A stretch of DNA of 64,000 bases from Eucommia ulmoides (GCA_016647705.1 CM028327.1:41540517-41604516); one strand, 5' to 3'; positions 1-13,800 are shown, numbered from the stretch's first letter. Numbers and translations are program-made. The notes: generated by a model not told the origin, from the sequence alone.

Positions 1-1125
1 GGTCAAGGGACGGCGTAATTCCCTCTGCCAAGCAGATGATGTGGAACGACACGATCAAGCGGATGTTGTTGGGAGAGAGCTGTGACGGGCACAAGCCCAA
101 ATCCCAACAGACTTCATTTACCCAGAGGTGGATGGGAAATCGTAGCCCGCCCTGCAGTTGCTGGTCATAGACCGCGATAAACCCTTCAGGTGGGTCGCAT
201 GCTCGGTCGTCCAGCCCGATAGCACGAAGAACTACCGAGCTGGGGATCGCGTACTTAGTACGCAATTTACAGACCATTTTTTCCAAGAGGTCGGAATCCA
301 TTCTCTAGACCAAAGCATCCGTGGGAACCTCACATGTCAGTCAACGGGAAGTCGAGCTCACCTGTGGAGGATACCCGGACGTTGATGGTCTGGCGGCTGC
401 AGAACCACCAGAGGAACTCACCTCACGCCTTGTCCTCAGAGACTCGCGGGATAGACCAATCACAGGGAGTGCCCCTACTCCAATCTCACCCTGAGACTCC
501 TCGGATGAAAACGTCCACTGAATGACGAGCTCCTGCTCACTTGCCGACCTGGAGGCCGGAAAGACGGTGGGGTCTGACTCCGTCGCAGACGAGCTGAGCT
601 CCATCTGGACGCCTGGGGAGTACGCCGCTATCACGTCGATTAGGGACGCATTACTCCCCGACCAGCCGGACCCAAAAGCAGAAGACATAAAGAAGAAGAT
701 GAAAAGAAAAAAAGAAAAGAAGACAAGGACAGGAAGAGTACCATGCTCAGGAGGTCGGGAAGAGCTTTCGCGAAAATCTGGTGAGGAAATTTGAAGAATG
801 GGTCGCGTATTTATAGGGTACCGAGAACTCGAACCATCGCATCATATCGAACGATTCGCAGGACTTCGATTCTCGCACCCTCGGCCACGTGTCGTACATC
901 CGGACGGACTGACAGTCTGGCTTCCTCGAGAAGCCAAAAGGCGCGTTCAGTATGTATCGGTCTACTAGCTTCTAAGAGACGCCAATAGGCATGCCCTGTC
1001 GGGCTGCGCCACCCCGGTTCCGCCATCCCCTCTCTTCTTCAACCCCACTGCTCATTCCAAGAGGCCTGACCACTGAATCCTCAGCATCTCATGTTCCATT
1101 TCCACCCTAAGGCTTGGGGGGCAAC
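1..1125. mobile_element. 3' internal region of a Tat-type Ty3/gypsy element (fossil, partial)
   Basis: This is the tail of an LTR retrotransposon whose body lies left of the window. The minus strand of the first 150 bases encodes residues resembling LCPSQLSPNNIRLIVSFH, a motif of the 'putative gypsy-type transposon' (Transposase_28-like) proteins. Some plant Tat elements carry such proteins as an antisense extra ORF between pol and the 3' LTR. The block ends in a purine-rich tract (GGCTTGGGGGGCAAC) immediately before an LTR starting TGATGTGGG. The same layout recurs at 34.7-35.4 kb and 46.1-47.3 kb. The piece is broken and old. Confidence 0.6.
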
Positions 1126-1814
1126 TGATGTGGGTAAGTCAGGCCTCTTCCACGTGTCAACCACCATAGCTACAGATTTGCCACGTCACCAGTTACCTCG
1201 TACCAGCCCGGGGTGTTCTTAGGTCGACAGTTGCTGAGAGATCGGAGTGCCCAGACCGATCTCCGCGTATTTGGCCCGGCCTGGCTCGCTTCCCCGATAG
1301 GCCGGACCCATGTCCCCGTCATCAACAGTGATGGGCCCCAGGCCCAGGCCCATAGCTCTAATCTGCCGTGTCGCCCACACGCTTGACTGTTTACCGGTAA
1401 TCCGAACTTAAGGTCTTAATCTTGTTTACGCTAATCACACTTCCGTCTATAAATAGGAGGCTTCCCCAACACCTTAGGGGGACGAGAAAATCATTCTATA
1501 GAGAGAAACTTTGCCTCAGATCGGTCAGACAGGTCGAGGTAACAATAACTCTCCGACCTATATTTCTAACCCAGACTCTTACTCTCACACCGGAGGGGGC
1601 ACGCCGGGAAAAACTTGGTCGTCCTTTGTGCAGGTGACGGATTGGAGTTCGGCCAGGAGCACGGAAGGAAATGAAGACCCAAGCTCAGACTCATGCCTTA
1701 CCAAACCTGTTCGACCCGGCTGCAGCATGTAAGGAAGTTCAACAAACACCCCTCTTACCCCTGATCAGAGAGTTTGGACCATACTGCTGGTTGGACCAAC
1801 TTTCGACACCAACA
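1126..1814 (+). mobile_element. LTR of Tat-type gypsy element
   Basis: This LTR of about 689 bp begins TGATGTGGG directly after a polypurine tract and ends near GACACCAACA. It contains a TATA-like box (CTATAAATAGGAGG, about 1448) followed by a transcribed-region-like stretch. It is clearly related to the LTR at 46,529-47,320 and to the partial copy at 35,159-35,445. Shared landmarks are the PPT, CCACGTGTCA, GCCCAGGCCCATA and CTATAAATAG. The right boundary is less certain than the left. Confidence 0.7.
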
Positions 1815-2433
1815 AATTTTATAACAATTTTGAACGACAAACAGTTAACTGCAACACACATAATTATTTTAAAGAAGACTTTATGAACATTTTTATCCTT
1901 TTTCCTTTCTCCCTTATAATTTTTCTGGAAAAAAAAAAACTGTATACATATACCATGTCATATGTATATTTATGAAGCACTTGAATAGGAAGAAGAATGG
2001 GAGTGAAGAAGAGAGATTGAAATTGCCCATAAAAATTCTTAACATAAAAATTCTTAAAAGCATTTAGGTGCGTGGAAGGTGATTGTTTTCATACTAAAAT
2101 TACAATAGACATAATGACAGACTATATTGGCATGATTAAAAAACTTTAAGGCGTTATATATTCAAATTGAAAGTAAGGGGATCAAAGGGAGATTTCAGTC
2201 AAATTTTAGGGGAACAAATTGTAAAAACCCATATTTATTAATCCGACGAAATACCCAAAAATAGAAGTCTATGTACAAATTCGATTCACAGTTCGAATTT
2301 ATTTCTTATAAGGTTATTTTTGTGTTCAAACAATATGAGATTATTTTATAAAAATCAAAGTTAAAAGTTATGACCGAGAATTAACTTTTAATTCTAAACT
2401 TTCAAGCAAGGATTCTGGATCAGCCATTGAATA

Positions 2434-2471
<38 letters not shown>

Positions 2472-3440
2472 CGTGTTTGAATAATTTCTTCGGGTTTAGG
2501 ATGATCTCATTCGTTGGATAGTATTAAACCAAATTTATCACCTCGAGACTACAATCTGACATTTCGGCATGTACCATATGTCACAGTTTAGCTCATACAC
2601 TACCACCCAGTGTCCTTTCAGTTGGCAATAAGCCACATGTATTTACGAGCATGTTCATCCTACTCCATCTTACTCACCTTCTGAGTATAATCAATGTTCA
2701 AACACCTACCGGTAGGGACCCATCGTTACTATAATAAAGCCTCGGGACTATATTTTTACGATCAATCCCATAACCAATCACAAGGCCAACCATCTTTTTC
2801 CCAAGCAGCTAGGAACTCTCAGACTGAGGACTTGAAAAAATTATCAGTGTTCCAGAAGGACTTCAGGCCTAATCCCAACATGACCTATCTCAGTACCTAC
2901 AGACATTAGCTCGACTAAAAAAACTCGATGTCGAAGATACACACTACATTAAAATTAAAAATATTACCGAGCTTGCCTACGACCAATCTCAAAGGTTAGA
3001 CTTCAATAGAGAATCATGATAAGCGTATAGATATAGAGAATGTCTTAACCTTCACTCTCCCTCACTTTATCATTATTCATGATATCATAAATACAAAACT
3101 AATCAAGTAAAATGACGAAAATACCTTTTTATTAATTAATATTTGAGATTGTAATTTTACAGAAAGTAAAATCGAATTGAGTATAGAGTTTATCTCCACC
3201 ACAACAAACAACAAACCATCCTATAATCTACCTTTAGTAGTGGATGCTCAAGTTCTGTGCATACGACTTTCAACAACAAACTTGGACCCGAGAGATCAAC
3301 TCTGTGCCATCTGCGAAAAAAATATCAGCATAAAAAGGGTATAAGTTCACAAGCAAAATTTTAAAGAGCAACCTACAATTCATCTATTGTTCTTCCAGAC
3401 CGATCAAATTTAGCAGAGCAGGACTCGGATGCAAAAAAAA
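1815..3440. other. AT-rich intergenic DNA without a recognisable gene
   Basis: Only short ORFs occur here, and none resembles a family I know. It includes a (TG)n microsatellite. A 71-codon ORF at 2694-2909 was inspected and not recognised. The region lies downstream of the Fip1-like gene and contains no visible RNA gene. Confidence 0.6.
2441..2469. repeat. (TG)n microsatellite
   Basis: There is an uninterrupted run of about 14 TG units preceded by ATATATA. It is a simple repeat, likely to be length-polymorphic. Confidence 0.95.
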
Positions 3441-3441
3441 A

Positions 3442-3528
3442 TGATAGCCATGCGTCACAATTCAACATTATTGCCAAAGAGGTTTGATAGCCATGCGTCA
3501 CAATTTCAACATCATTGCCAAAGAGGTT
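3442..3528. repeat. 43-bp tandem duplication
   Basis: The sequence starting TGATAGCCATGCGTCACAA and ending CCAAAGAGGTT occurs twice in direct tandem with a 43-bp period and only a few differences. It looks like a local duplication and has no coding content. Confidence 0.85.
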
Positions 3529-3939
3529 TCCTCGAATCGAACGATTTGAGGAAAACTAACAAACATTTGGATTTATAAAAGGGGGGCTGCACCAAGAAAT
3601 TGGCACAGCCAGTGTACAATGATGCAAATATCAGAAATTGCCAAGATTTAACAAAGAACTGGAACAAACCCATATCAGTATCCATGAGGCCATATATAAA
3701 CAAGGGGTTTTGACACTTAATACCCTAAAGTTTGACCAAAATCTCACTTTGGTCCCAATCGGATCAATTTAAACATATAACGTTTCCAAATCATCCCATT
3801 GTAGTCCAAGTCACTATTCCCATTACAATTTTGGATGAAAATTTGTCACGCATTTGACTATTTTTTAAGGGGATTCATGAGCATCTTACCGTCTTCTCCT
3901 TTCACCACTTCCATTATCCTTTCCTGCGGTCCCCCCAAA

Positions 3940-4470
3940 TACTCATAAATAACAACAACTAAGCCTTTGTCATACTTAAATAAATAAGGTCAGCTACATG
4001 AATCCATTTACGCCATAATGAACGATCAATGGTCATCCCCTCAGTCAGTTCAATGTCATCACATCAGTTTTAATAGTCTCGTCCAAAGTCTTCTTAGGTC
4101 CACCTCTCCCTCTAGTAGCCCCAGCACTTGAACTAAATCGCATTTTTTCATTGATACTTCTATAAATTTTCTATACACATGTCCAAACCACTGTAAACGA
4201 TTTTCTCTCATATTCTCTTCGATGGGTGTTATTCTAAATTCTCTCTAATAGTTTCACTCTTAATTTTATATATTCTCGTCTTCCCACTCATCCACCATAA
4301 CATCCCCATTTCCGTTACACTAATTTTCTGGATATATTTTGTTTTTACTGCCCAACATTCTGAAACATACAGAAGAGCCGGTCTTATTGCAATTTTGTAG
4401 AATTTTCCTTTGAGTTTCATTGGTATCCTATGATCGCGTATCACTTCAAGTGCACTTCTCCACGTCAACG
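3940..4470 (-). mobile_element. Truncated RTE-clade LINE, reverse-transcriptase C-terminal end and 3' tail
   Basis: The minus strand encodes a plant RTE LINE C-terminus: LKGKFYKIAIRPALLY..ECWAVK, then MGMLWWMSGKTR and TIREN, matching the widespread LYGTECW / MLRWMCGKTR / IRE signatures. The sequence runs on to RGRGGPKKT-like residues. It ends (low coordinates) in the typical plant RTE tail: on the plus strand CAACAACTAAGCCTTTGTC, an AAGGTCAGCTACATGAATCC block, and an AACAACAA end. Only the last 0.5 kb is present, so it is a 5'-truncated insertion, and frame breaks show it is inactive. It lies just downstream of the Fip1-like gene in the same orientation and may sit in its 3' flank. Confidence 0.85.
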
Positions 4471-4803
4471 ATCATGCCTTGACTCTTAGAGGGAGAGAAA
4501 ATTTGTAAGACGAACAGGAAGAAGTTGGAAATGTCCATAAAGTCCTCTTAAAAATAGTAAGGTACACGGCAGGTAGCTGTTTTCCATCCAAAGCTTGTAA
4601 TTGACTCGTTGATTTGGAGTGAAGTTGAATATTATGAAACTTTATGGTGTCGTGTGCAAATTGAATGGGGGCCAAAGTGAAATAATGGTCAAACGTAGGG
4701 CTGCAAAGCGTTAAAACCCCAAAAAACGAACCTCAATACAAAAGGTGAAAAAATTATATAAATTGAACTCTTACCTTTACTCTCCGAAGAAAATAAACCG
4801 TGT

Positions 4804-7800
4804 CTAATTTCCACCCCATCTTCTCTTTCGTGCCGGTCTTTGTTGTTTAGCCTCAGCCGTTTCAACACACGTTTCAACAACCACAGGTTTGTCGGTCTTA
4901 TCTGAATCCTTCTTTGTAAGAATAGGTTCTTTAAACCGCTCCCTACGCTTCTCCATCCTCGCCATGGCCTCAAGAAGACTAGTATTCTTGTTCACTACCT
5001 TTGCATTTGTTTCTTCTGTTACTATTATTTGACCTTCCTCAATATCAGTAGCAGCAGCTTCAATCTGTTGGCTGCTTTTGACTTCAAGATTGCTTGTTCT
5101 TGTTTCATCTGAACCCTTCAAAGTAGTTTCCTCCTCAAGGTCATTGAATGATATCGATAATCTTCCAGCTAACTGCAGAGAGCATTTTTCACACAGTATG
5201 AATAAGGCAGTTTTTTTTTTCTTTTGTTGTTGTGGTGGGGTGGGGTGGGGGGTTTTTTGGGGGGGGGGGTTACCGGGAAATATGAATAGGGCAATGTTTG
5301 GTTTCTTGGAATTGGAACTTCTGAATTGGAATTAGATATTGACATGGATTTATTTCTAATTCCAATTCCAAACATTCGATTCCTTGCTACCAAAGTGCAA
5401 ACATTTTAAAGATTATATATAAAGCTAAAAAGAGTATAAGGCAGCAGAGCAGACAAGTGAAGCAAACATCTATAAGCATTAACCGGCATTTGCAGCAACT
5501 GGAATGCAATCCTATATTATCAAGCAAAAGGAATACTACCAATAGCCATCTCTATCCCAGCTAAGAACAGTGTACCTTAACACGATCGAATCGTCTCTAT
5601 CTGATCTTAAGGCAGCGTTTGGAAGCACGGACATGGAATTGGAAATGAACGCATTGAACTTATAGATTTTTACATGCTTGCATATCTAATTCCAATTCCA
5701 AGGCTCACATGTAACCAAACACTAGCTTAGAGATGTATTAAACAATGAGCAGGAAACCGAGACCAAATGCACAAATAAATGACCACTTCCTACAAACAAG
5801 ATTTAACACAGAGAACAAGTAATTTCTTCATTCTATTTTACATCGTGAGGGGAAGAGTGAATATGGACAGGCAAAGATTGGATTGAGCGAAAGCTGGAGT
5901 GGTGCAATTCATTGGCTAACCTTAAATGTGGCGATCACGAATAAAAATCGACTGTCTCTAAATTAATCAAAAACATTTACAAGTAACTAACTCACTAAAC
6001 CTAAGTAATCAGAACAAAATAACCGGGTCTGATATCTCCTTTTGCCTTTCAAATAAACAAAATTTCAATATTTAGAAAAACAATATAAACATACTGTTAG
6101 AGGGTATTTTAGTCGTTGTCTTTGTATTAAGGTTTCCACGTACCATAATTTTATTATAAGTAGATGGAGTGGCTAACTTCTCAAGTCAAGCCTTCTTATT
6201 ATTCGTGTACCTCTTTCACTTCAATATGGTATCAAGTGCAGGTACTAGGAAATTAATCCCAAATTTATGTTCTTAACCTTGTTGCCTCTCAATTCAACAC
6301 ATACTAATTTATACTATAAAATCAATGATGAAGTTAGAAAACGTGCCTCCAGCAACCTTATGGCAAGCCCACGCGTGCCCTCAATGTCTCTCCCATGCTC
6401 CAAAGTAAAATGTACTTTAGGACATTGTTTTTGCACATTCAAAAAATGTATGTATCGGCGTTCTATAATTGCACTCTAGTTTATCCAAACCAAAATTTGT
6501 ATTAAACCTCATTATGTAGGAACCTAATCCACAGATCAACTTGTCTAAGGGCTCATTTGATAACACAATTCAACAATTAAAACTGAATGTATAAGGTACC
6601 TATCAAATTAAGTGTTTTTTACGATACTATGAAGCACCCGCTTAAACTATAAATATTACCTTAAAAATTGTTCAAAATTTTAAATAATGTGTGACGTACT
6701 CATTTTTTTTTAATACTTCTCACTTAAAACCACGAAACATATGTCTACCATAACCACCATTCAACATCAATATATACAATCTTGTAAAAAAAATTATATA
6801 CAAACAATTATAGATAAAGAAACCACTAAATTGAGAAAAACAAAGAGAGAAATTTTAGAGATATTCTAGAAAAAAAAAAAAAAAGTAGTAAAAAATATTT
6901 TAGCAATAAAAATATGTTCAAAGATAATTTTTTTGAAATTAAAGCATCAAAAAAATAAATACTCAATAAATTCAACACTCAGAGAGTTTTCAACACTTAA
7001 TTTTCAGTGTTATCAAACAGGCAAAAGGATTTTGGAGAGGAATATAATATTTTGTTATCATGTGATGATTCTTACAATAAGGCTCTACAGTCCTTATTAT
7101 ATAGCCATGGCATGGACTAAATTAGGAAGAAGATCGCCCTAATAAATGTGATGGTATAATAAAAGCTACCAAATTAGTCAACATGACTTAAATAGAGAAT
7201 GGCCTAAATAGAAAATAACAAATAAAAGATAGAGCATTAATAGAAATATTAAATATTCTAACAGTGCCTTCAAGCTAAGGCGAAGATGTTTTGGAATCCC
7301 AACTTGACGAGTAGAAAAAGAACTGTTGTTGCTGAAAACAACTATAGAGATAGGACGAAAGTAAGTGTAGAAAGACCAATGGTGACAACTAGAACGCCAA
7401 GAGATCAACGGCAACAACTAGAACATCGGACAATCGTAGTTTGAGAGATGACCATAGAGGGGTCAATGCGAGGGGAAGGCGAAGGCAGTACTGTCGTGGG
7501 ATCAAGAGTGCAACAAACGACAGTGAAGGTGGTTCAACGCCGAGGAATGGCGGTGGCCAAAAGGAGGTTCGGCACCATGGGAAGGCGATGGCCGGAAGGT
7601 GGTGAGGCGTGAGGGGTTAGGGTTTTCCTCCCCCCGCGCCTCCCATTATGTTTCTCTTTTCAGGCTCCGATACGAAAAAGGATTTTGAAGAGGAAGAGAA
7701 TATTTTGTTATTATGTAATAATTCTTTATAATAATGCTCTACACTCCCTATTATATAGTCATACTAATGGGCTAAATTAAGAAGAATACTGCCCTAAAAA

Positions 7801-10800
7801 TTAGGCTAATTAATGAAATAAAAGAAGCTACTAAGTTGGTCAACATGACCCAAATAGGAAATACTAAATAATAAATAACGCATTAATGGAAATATAACTT
7901 ATTCTAACACAGGCCTAACGGATAAACTTCTAACGTCAATAACTTCAATAAAATGAAACAAAGAGAGAATATGCATGCATTCCCGAATGAAGAAGAAATT
8001 AATATATGTATTCATCAAGAGCTCAAGCAAAAGAAAAGAGTATACCTCATTCAAGTTAATCAACATTATAGTATAATAAATTCTGGTATATCAGGAAATC
8101 ATAATCATCTACCATGTAATTCTTTTCCTGCATTAGAATAGGAATCAGCATTCTATTCACTGATACCATCATGTATAAGAAAATTCTAAAATCTGGTCAA
8201 CGTCATCAAAAATGGTGCAACGCCTAGCAATAAATTTGTTCTCAGTAATCGAAAGCCTTAATAGGATAAACCTGCAACGTATTTTGTCTGATGAAGGCAA
8301 TGATATTCAGTCCTTTGTTGCTTAGTGCGTTAAAGGACTTCTGGTGAAGCCAAAAGCAACAAATGCAAGATAAAAAGAAACATATCAGCTCCCTAACATT
8401 TAAAGAAGAACAGTAATACACTAAAGAGTAGAAAGTCATATACAGAAAAATACAAGCTTAAAGAACATAATTAGCCTTGGCAAACAGGAAGCTTAAGATG
8501 CTAAAAGACAGGAAACCATGTCCACATATGAGTAAAACTTACTGAAGTTCAAGTCGTATGTATTGTGATCAATTGAGTGGAGCCAAGGATAAGAACCACA
8601 AAACCAGCCAGAGTCAAAATATAAGGTGCGTGAATACACTGAGAAATACAACTAAACAGAGATCAAGTATAAAATAGCTTTCGATCAAGAAAAGAGCTGA
8701 AACAGGAAGCCGCAGAAGATGACCAAATTCTCTGGATAAAAATGACAAGCTCAAATAGAAAGCTCACTGGGGCACCAAAATGAAAGGTTTACCAGCATTT
8801 AGCAATCATTGCCAGATAATGGCCAAGCATAGAGTAATACCATAACTAGCTGAAAATATATAATCGACTTTATTAGTGAAATGGAATTTTGGGTGCAATT
8901 CAAAATTTTATATTACATTTCGGTTTTTGAGAAGTCTCGGACCACGTTTTCCGACCTAAAATGTTTTTTTGTTCAAACATTTCAACACAAGATTATTTCA
9001 AGGTTCGACTATCATAAGAGCGATTTCAAACTAGGTTATCAATGAAGTGTGATTCTGGCACAAGAGCATGAGTACGTGAAATCTTTAGAAACTCACCAAT
9101 ATTATTCCCGATACACAGCAAACATACTTAGAAACTTGCCAATATTTCATAGGTAGATGCAGCGTGTTAAGTATGAAAAATTCAAGCTACTCAGAAAACG
9201 AAGAGAAAAATAGGAACTCAAGATAGAATAAGCTTTAATTTCAAATATAATGACATTAAATTACCCGAGAGGATATGGTTACACTACTGAAGGGAATACT
9301 CGGCCATGAGAAAATGAGGTTTCAATTTCATAAAACTCTTCCTCGATGGACTCAAGAATGGTGACAGATGCATTGACATAACTATGGAAACTATTACATA
9401 TGTAACCAGCAAGGTATAAGGCATTTCATACTGCAATTACAAAAGGCTGATGAAATCTTTATCTCCTACAAAATCTAAACTGTAGAGAGCAAACAGTCAA
9501 AGAAAAAGAATATTAAAATAAGGTAGGGTTAGCAAAAACACAACACACAAACAGGTGATTTCTAACCCAATACAAGAACGAGGTTTTATTTTATATTTTT
9601 TTATTTTTTGATAAAAGAAAAGAAAAGAAAATAGAAAGAGGACATAATTTAAACAAGTTTATCATGGGGTAGATGAGCAAGAGATCACTGTATAAATCAT
9701 CTTTGCTGAACAATAATCCGAAATAATGGGTAAATGAATGTAAGGAAACTCTAAAAGATGCCATAGAAAGATAGCACTATGATTACTCATCAACGTGTAG
9801 AAAAAAGGTCTTTTGAATGTGTAGCAACTACCTTTTTTGTTGGAATAAGGGTAGGGGGGGATTTTGAATGGCAAGAGATGGCGAAGCTTAGAGTCACAAA
9901 ACTGCCTTCTTGCCAAAATAAAACAACACAGGCAAAATAGAAATGTAATCTATATTGCATTCATCTATATAACAAACCAGGAAGGCATTTTTTCCCGAAA
10001 TATGTCTTAAATAGAATGACTATGATTTGTCCTAACGTATTTATCTTTTCAACATAATAACTGAGATCTATCCACCTTCGATCAAACAGTATCCAACAAA
10101 TCCTACAAAATGGAAGAAACTTCTTATCCTAAACCATCACGTCAAATTCAAATTCAAATAACCTACACAATTTCGCACTCAAACTAGCGAAAACAATTAC
10201 TTAAAGCGTCAACGTCCAACAAAACTCAACTATCATTCTTAGAATTACTTAATTAATAGTTCAACACTTCAATTAATAAAAACTTTTGTTTTCTATTTGT
10301 ACAACATCAAATCTTACATTACTTTTCAAACTTTATATTTGCAGTGCCTCCATGGATGGGGCACCTCCTACATATAGAACAACAAGAGGACACATTGATA
10401 TTAGATAGCCATTTAGACGATCCTGGCATTGAACCTCACATGTTGTTTCCTAAGAACTGCGAACATACTTTATGCTTAAGCATTTGAAGAAACTGTAGGT
10501 AAGAGAACATCATAAACAAAAGAAGATAAAGAAAAATACCGGTGAGCGCTGAAAAGAAACACAAAAAGAGATGGCATTAAACAAATGGAAGTGAAGCTTC
10601 CCAGCATATTTGAAGCACTCATACATACAAGATACATTGATACAAGGTTTTGACTTCAGTTTCCCCAACTTTACCTTGCCTTCCCCATTGACCGAGAATG
10701 AGTCAACTGAATTGCTGCCCCTCGGTTTTGTCAGTTCATGATTAGTCCTACTGATAATATTAGATCTTCTATCCTTTCTATTACCATCATTTTCTTCTCT

Positions 10801-13800
10801 TATCAGTTTGCATCTACCATGTACCAATTGCTTATCACCCATAAGCGTCCCACCATGTCTATCATCAAAACTTTTACACCTTGAAGTACTCTCATAATCA
10901 TATGATGTACCGTGATCAAAGAATTTATCATCTCGACTCCTGGAAGTAAATACATCGTTAGTAAAGTGATGTCTTCTTCCCAAGGGAAGCTCATCAGGAT
11001 AATTCACTCTCTTTTGTGTGTCAAAAGCATCAGCAGAACCACCATCTCTCCATCCATCATTCCATATGTGTTCTCTATGGCTTATGTGTCTTTCGTGTAC
11101 ATTTCTTGGAGATATGGAACGACGCCACCTTTGGTTGTCAGCAGTAGCAACCTCTTTATAAGAATGAGAGGACAATGAACGATGATCCCTACATCTCAAA
11201 GACTGGTACACATCATCTCTATCCCACATATTATCCAACTCTGGGGAGGGGATGTCAAATCTCCTGTTACTTATTCCAGGACTTTTAATTTCTCTTCTAC
11301 CATATGGAGAATAACTTCCATATCCATGATCTGAATAATCTGTGCCCGTGTCGTTATATGGAACAGGTCTTTCAAATCTATCTTGTATGTAACCATCATC
11401 ATCACTGTATTCAGCCAAATAATCATCATTCCTCGAATAATTATCATTCCTCATTCTATCCCTTAAGCGCAGTTCATCTTCTCTTCCTCTCCATCTATTA
11501 CCTCTTCCACTTTCAACATGGGAGTCATGATTTGACGTCAACCAACTAGAGTTATTGCGAGAGAAAGCACGCATGCCATGAACAGGAAGTTGTCGCTCAT
11601 GCTGGTACCAATCTCTCTCAATCTCTTCATGACTGCCCCTTCCCTTTCTCCTTTCAATAAAATATTCCCCTTCATCCCAGTCTCGATTGCAATATTGATT
11701 GCTTTCAGTTACAAACTTCTGATACTGTTTCGAATGAGGATTTCTCGTATAACCATCCGTCTTATAGTCACAAAACCTTCCACCATAATGATTGAATGAA
11801 CGTTTTGACTCCCTATAATCGCATGTATCTTCCTGATAATAGGAATCAAAATTATTCAGCCTTTCCTTCTGTTTTCCATGGAGAACTGTTTGATGATGAA
11901 CACCCATGAATCCATCAATGTCTGACATTGGAGAAGCATCCTTATCTTTCCAATGCTTAGCCAACTCCGGAATTGGACTTCTGTGCGTTGTAGAGTAATT
12001 ACAATGGCTAGATTTTCTTTTGGCACGACCGCTTCTAGAATTCTTCGAGTCGTGGCTATCATATCTATCCAATTTCCCAACCAAATTTGGTGACGACTCT
12101 TTTCCAAGATTTCCATATTTTTCTTGGTCAAAAGAAGTATCATTGTCGATTGCTTGGCCATGACTTCCAGAATAAGATGAACTCGGTATCTGTTGACTTT
12201 GTTCACCATGGCAAGATTCGGTTTCCAATATAGAGATAGCAGTGTCAGAGGTACTCCTGACAACCCTTCTCTTCGTAATATTTGAGGTTTCCATTGCCTC
12301 AGAAGTTCCTTCTGAATCATAAACAGTCACCTTCCGAGGATCAAGAACATCTATACCAGATATCTGAGCAATTCCATGAGCGTCAGAGTTTGTTGACAAA
12401 CGACATGCAGTTGTTTCTTCAGTACATCTAACCACAAAAATAATAATGTTACTCAAAGAGGCTGCAAAAGGGGAAGCAAAGATAATAACGAAAAAACAAT
12501 AATTCGAACATCATTCCAGCATAACAAAAAAATAAAGTCATCCTAACTCAAATTGGTGGAATCTTTAAAATCTAGCATTGCTTCAAAAGTCCAATTCAAC
12601 TGTAGATCTATAGACACAGTAAAAGCAAATGGTTAACAGTCCACCTGAGTGCATATTATTCAACCTACACCTGTCATCTTGTCAACCATATGAGCTACAA
12701 ACATAACAAAAGTTTCCCATCACACGCAACAGCAGAGAGAAACCGGTAGGAAAATAATTCACAAATTGCGCCAAAAACAGAACCCATAAACCCACTCAAA
12801 GTCTGAGGCTAAAACTTGAACACAGTTCATATCATTTTCGGAATAGGATTAGAAATTCTAACCAGTACAATCATTTTCCCTAGTATAGTACTAAGTATTT
12901 CTAACCTGTTCGAGATGAAGAAACCAACCATTAAAAAGATGGCCCAGATCTATCATAATATTAACATTCTTATCGTGCTTTTTGTTGTGTCATGTTTTAT
13001 ACGTCATCAAGACACATGTTGCCAGCTCTCGTTAAAAAAAAAAAAAAAGCATAGGTTTACCCTTATCAGATGACAGATAAATCCCCATGAATGCAACTTG
13101 AGAACATACAAAATCAAATGACATACAGCACAGGAAAGCTCAAGTCCACAGATAGACTAGAAAGTTAAAATCTGAACTAAGATGATGCTGTTGCTCCAAC
13201 ATGTTATATCAGACCTTTTAGTAACAGGTGAGCTCATTCCTTCATCATGTCCTTCAAGTTCTTCTAAAGATAGTTCATCTTCACTGGCACCACTAAAACA
13301 ACTAATCTCTCTGGCGTCATCTGCAGAATCTCCAATATCGGGTAACTCCTGGACAGGACTACCTACGCAACCTAATTCCACCTTGGCAGAACCTGAGGAA
13401 TCCTCCTTCAAATCTTGCATTGCAATCTGCCACCAAAAATGTTGTAAGTAGTGAACCAAAAATATAGCAGTTAGAATCACGCAAAGCATTAACACACCTG
13501 TATAACAACAGAATCCCTATCAAGAGGCCGCCGGACATCCATGGATGGTTGCCGTTCACCATTGCTGTCTTCTACCTGAATAGGCCTCCCAATCGGCTGA
13601 AACAATGAAAGTGAACTTATACTATAATAATATGCAAGTAGCTACTGCATTTTACAAATTACAAATTCAAATACACATAGATGAGCACCCAGTATAAGCG
13701 CCTTGCCATCCGAGCCGGGTGGATTGGGAAAAATTCTGGTTTGGTACTTACCATCTCCAGCTGTTTGTGTGTTCTAGAAGACGTGCCTAATACAGAAGAA

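Larger units (their letters stand above)
5173..10635 (-). other. 5.46-kb terminal intron of the FIP1-like gene, loaded with transposons
   Basis: This intron separates the huge exon 8 from the last coding exon. Its acceptor reads CTCTCTGCAG then TTAGCTGG. Contents from low to high coordinates: a G-rich tract, two AATTCCAATTCCA MITE-like palindromic copies, an LTR/PBS fragment, and a hAT-like element split by a TRIM-like element. From 7.92 to 10.6 kb it is plain AT-rich sequence in which I recognise no gene. The other introns are all short (105-787 bp), so this one was probably expanded by insertions. Confidence 0.75.

Noticed and set aside
2694-2909. 71-codon ORF, Gln/Ser-rich
   Set aside because: It matches no family I recognise and has no splice or promoter support, so it is treated as incidental in AT-rich DNA.
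10510-10635. Continuation of exon 8 reading frame past the proposed donor, ending in Phe-rich residues
   Set aside because: The frame continues by chance into the intron. The conserved C-terminus is found in the exon at 5172-4804 and phases agree with splicing at about 10,636. An intron-retained isoform remains possible.
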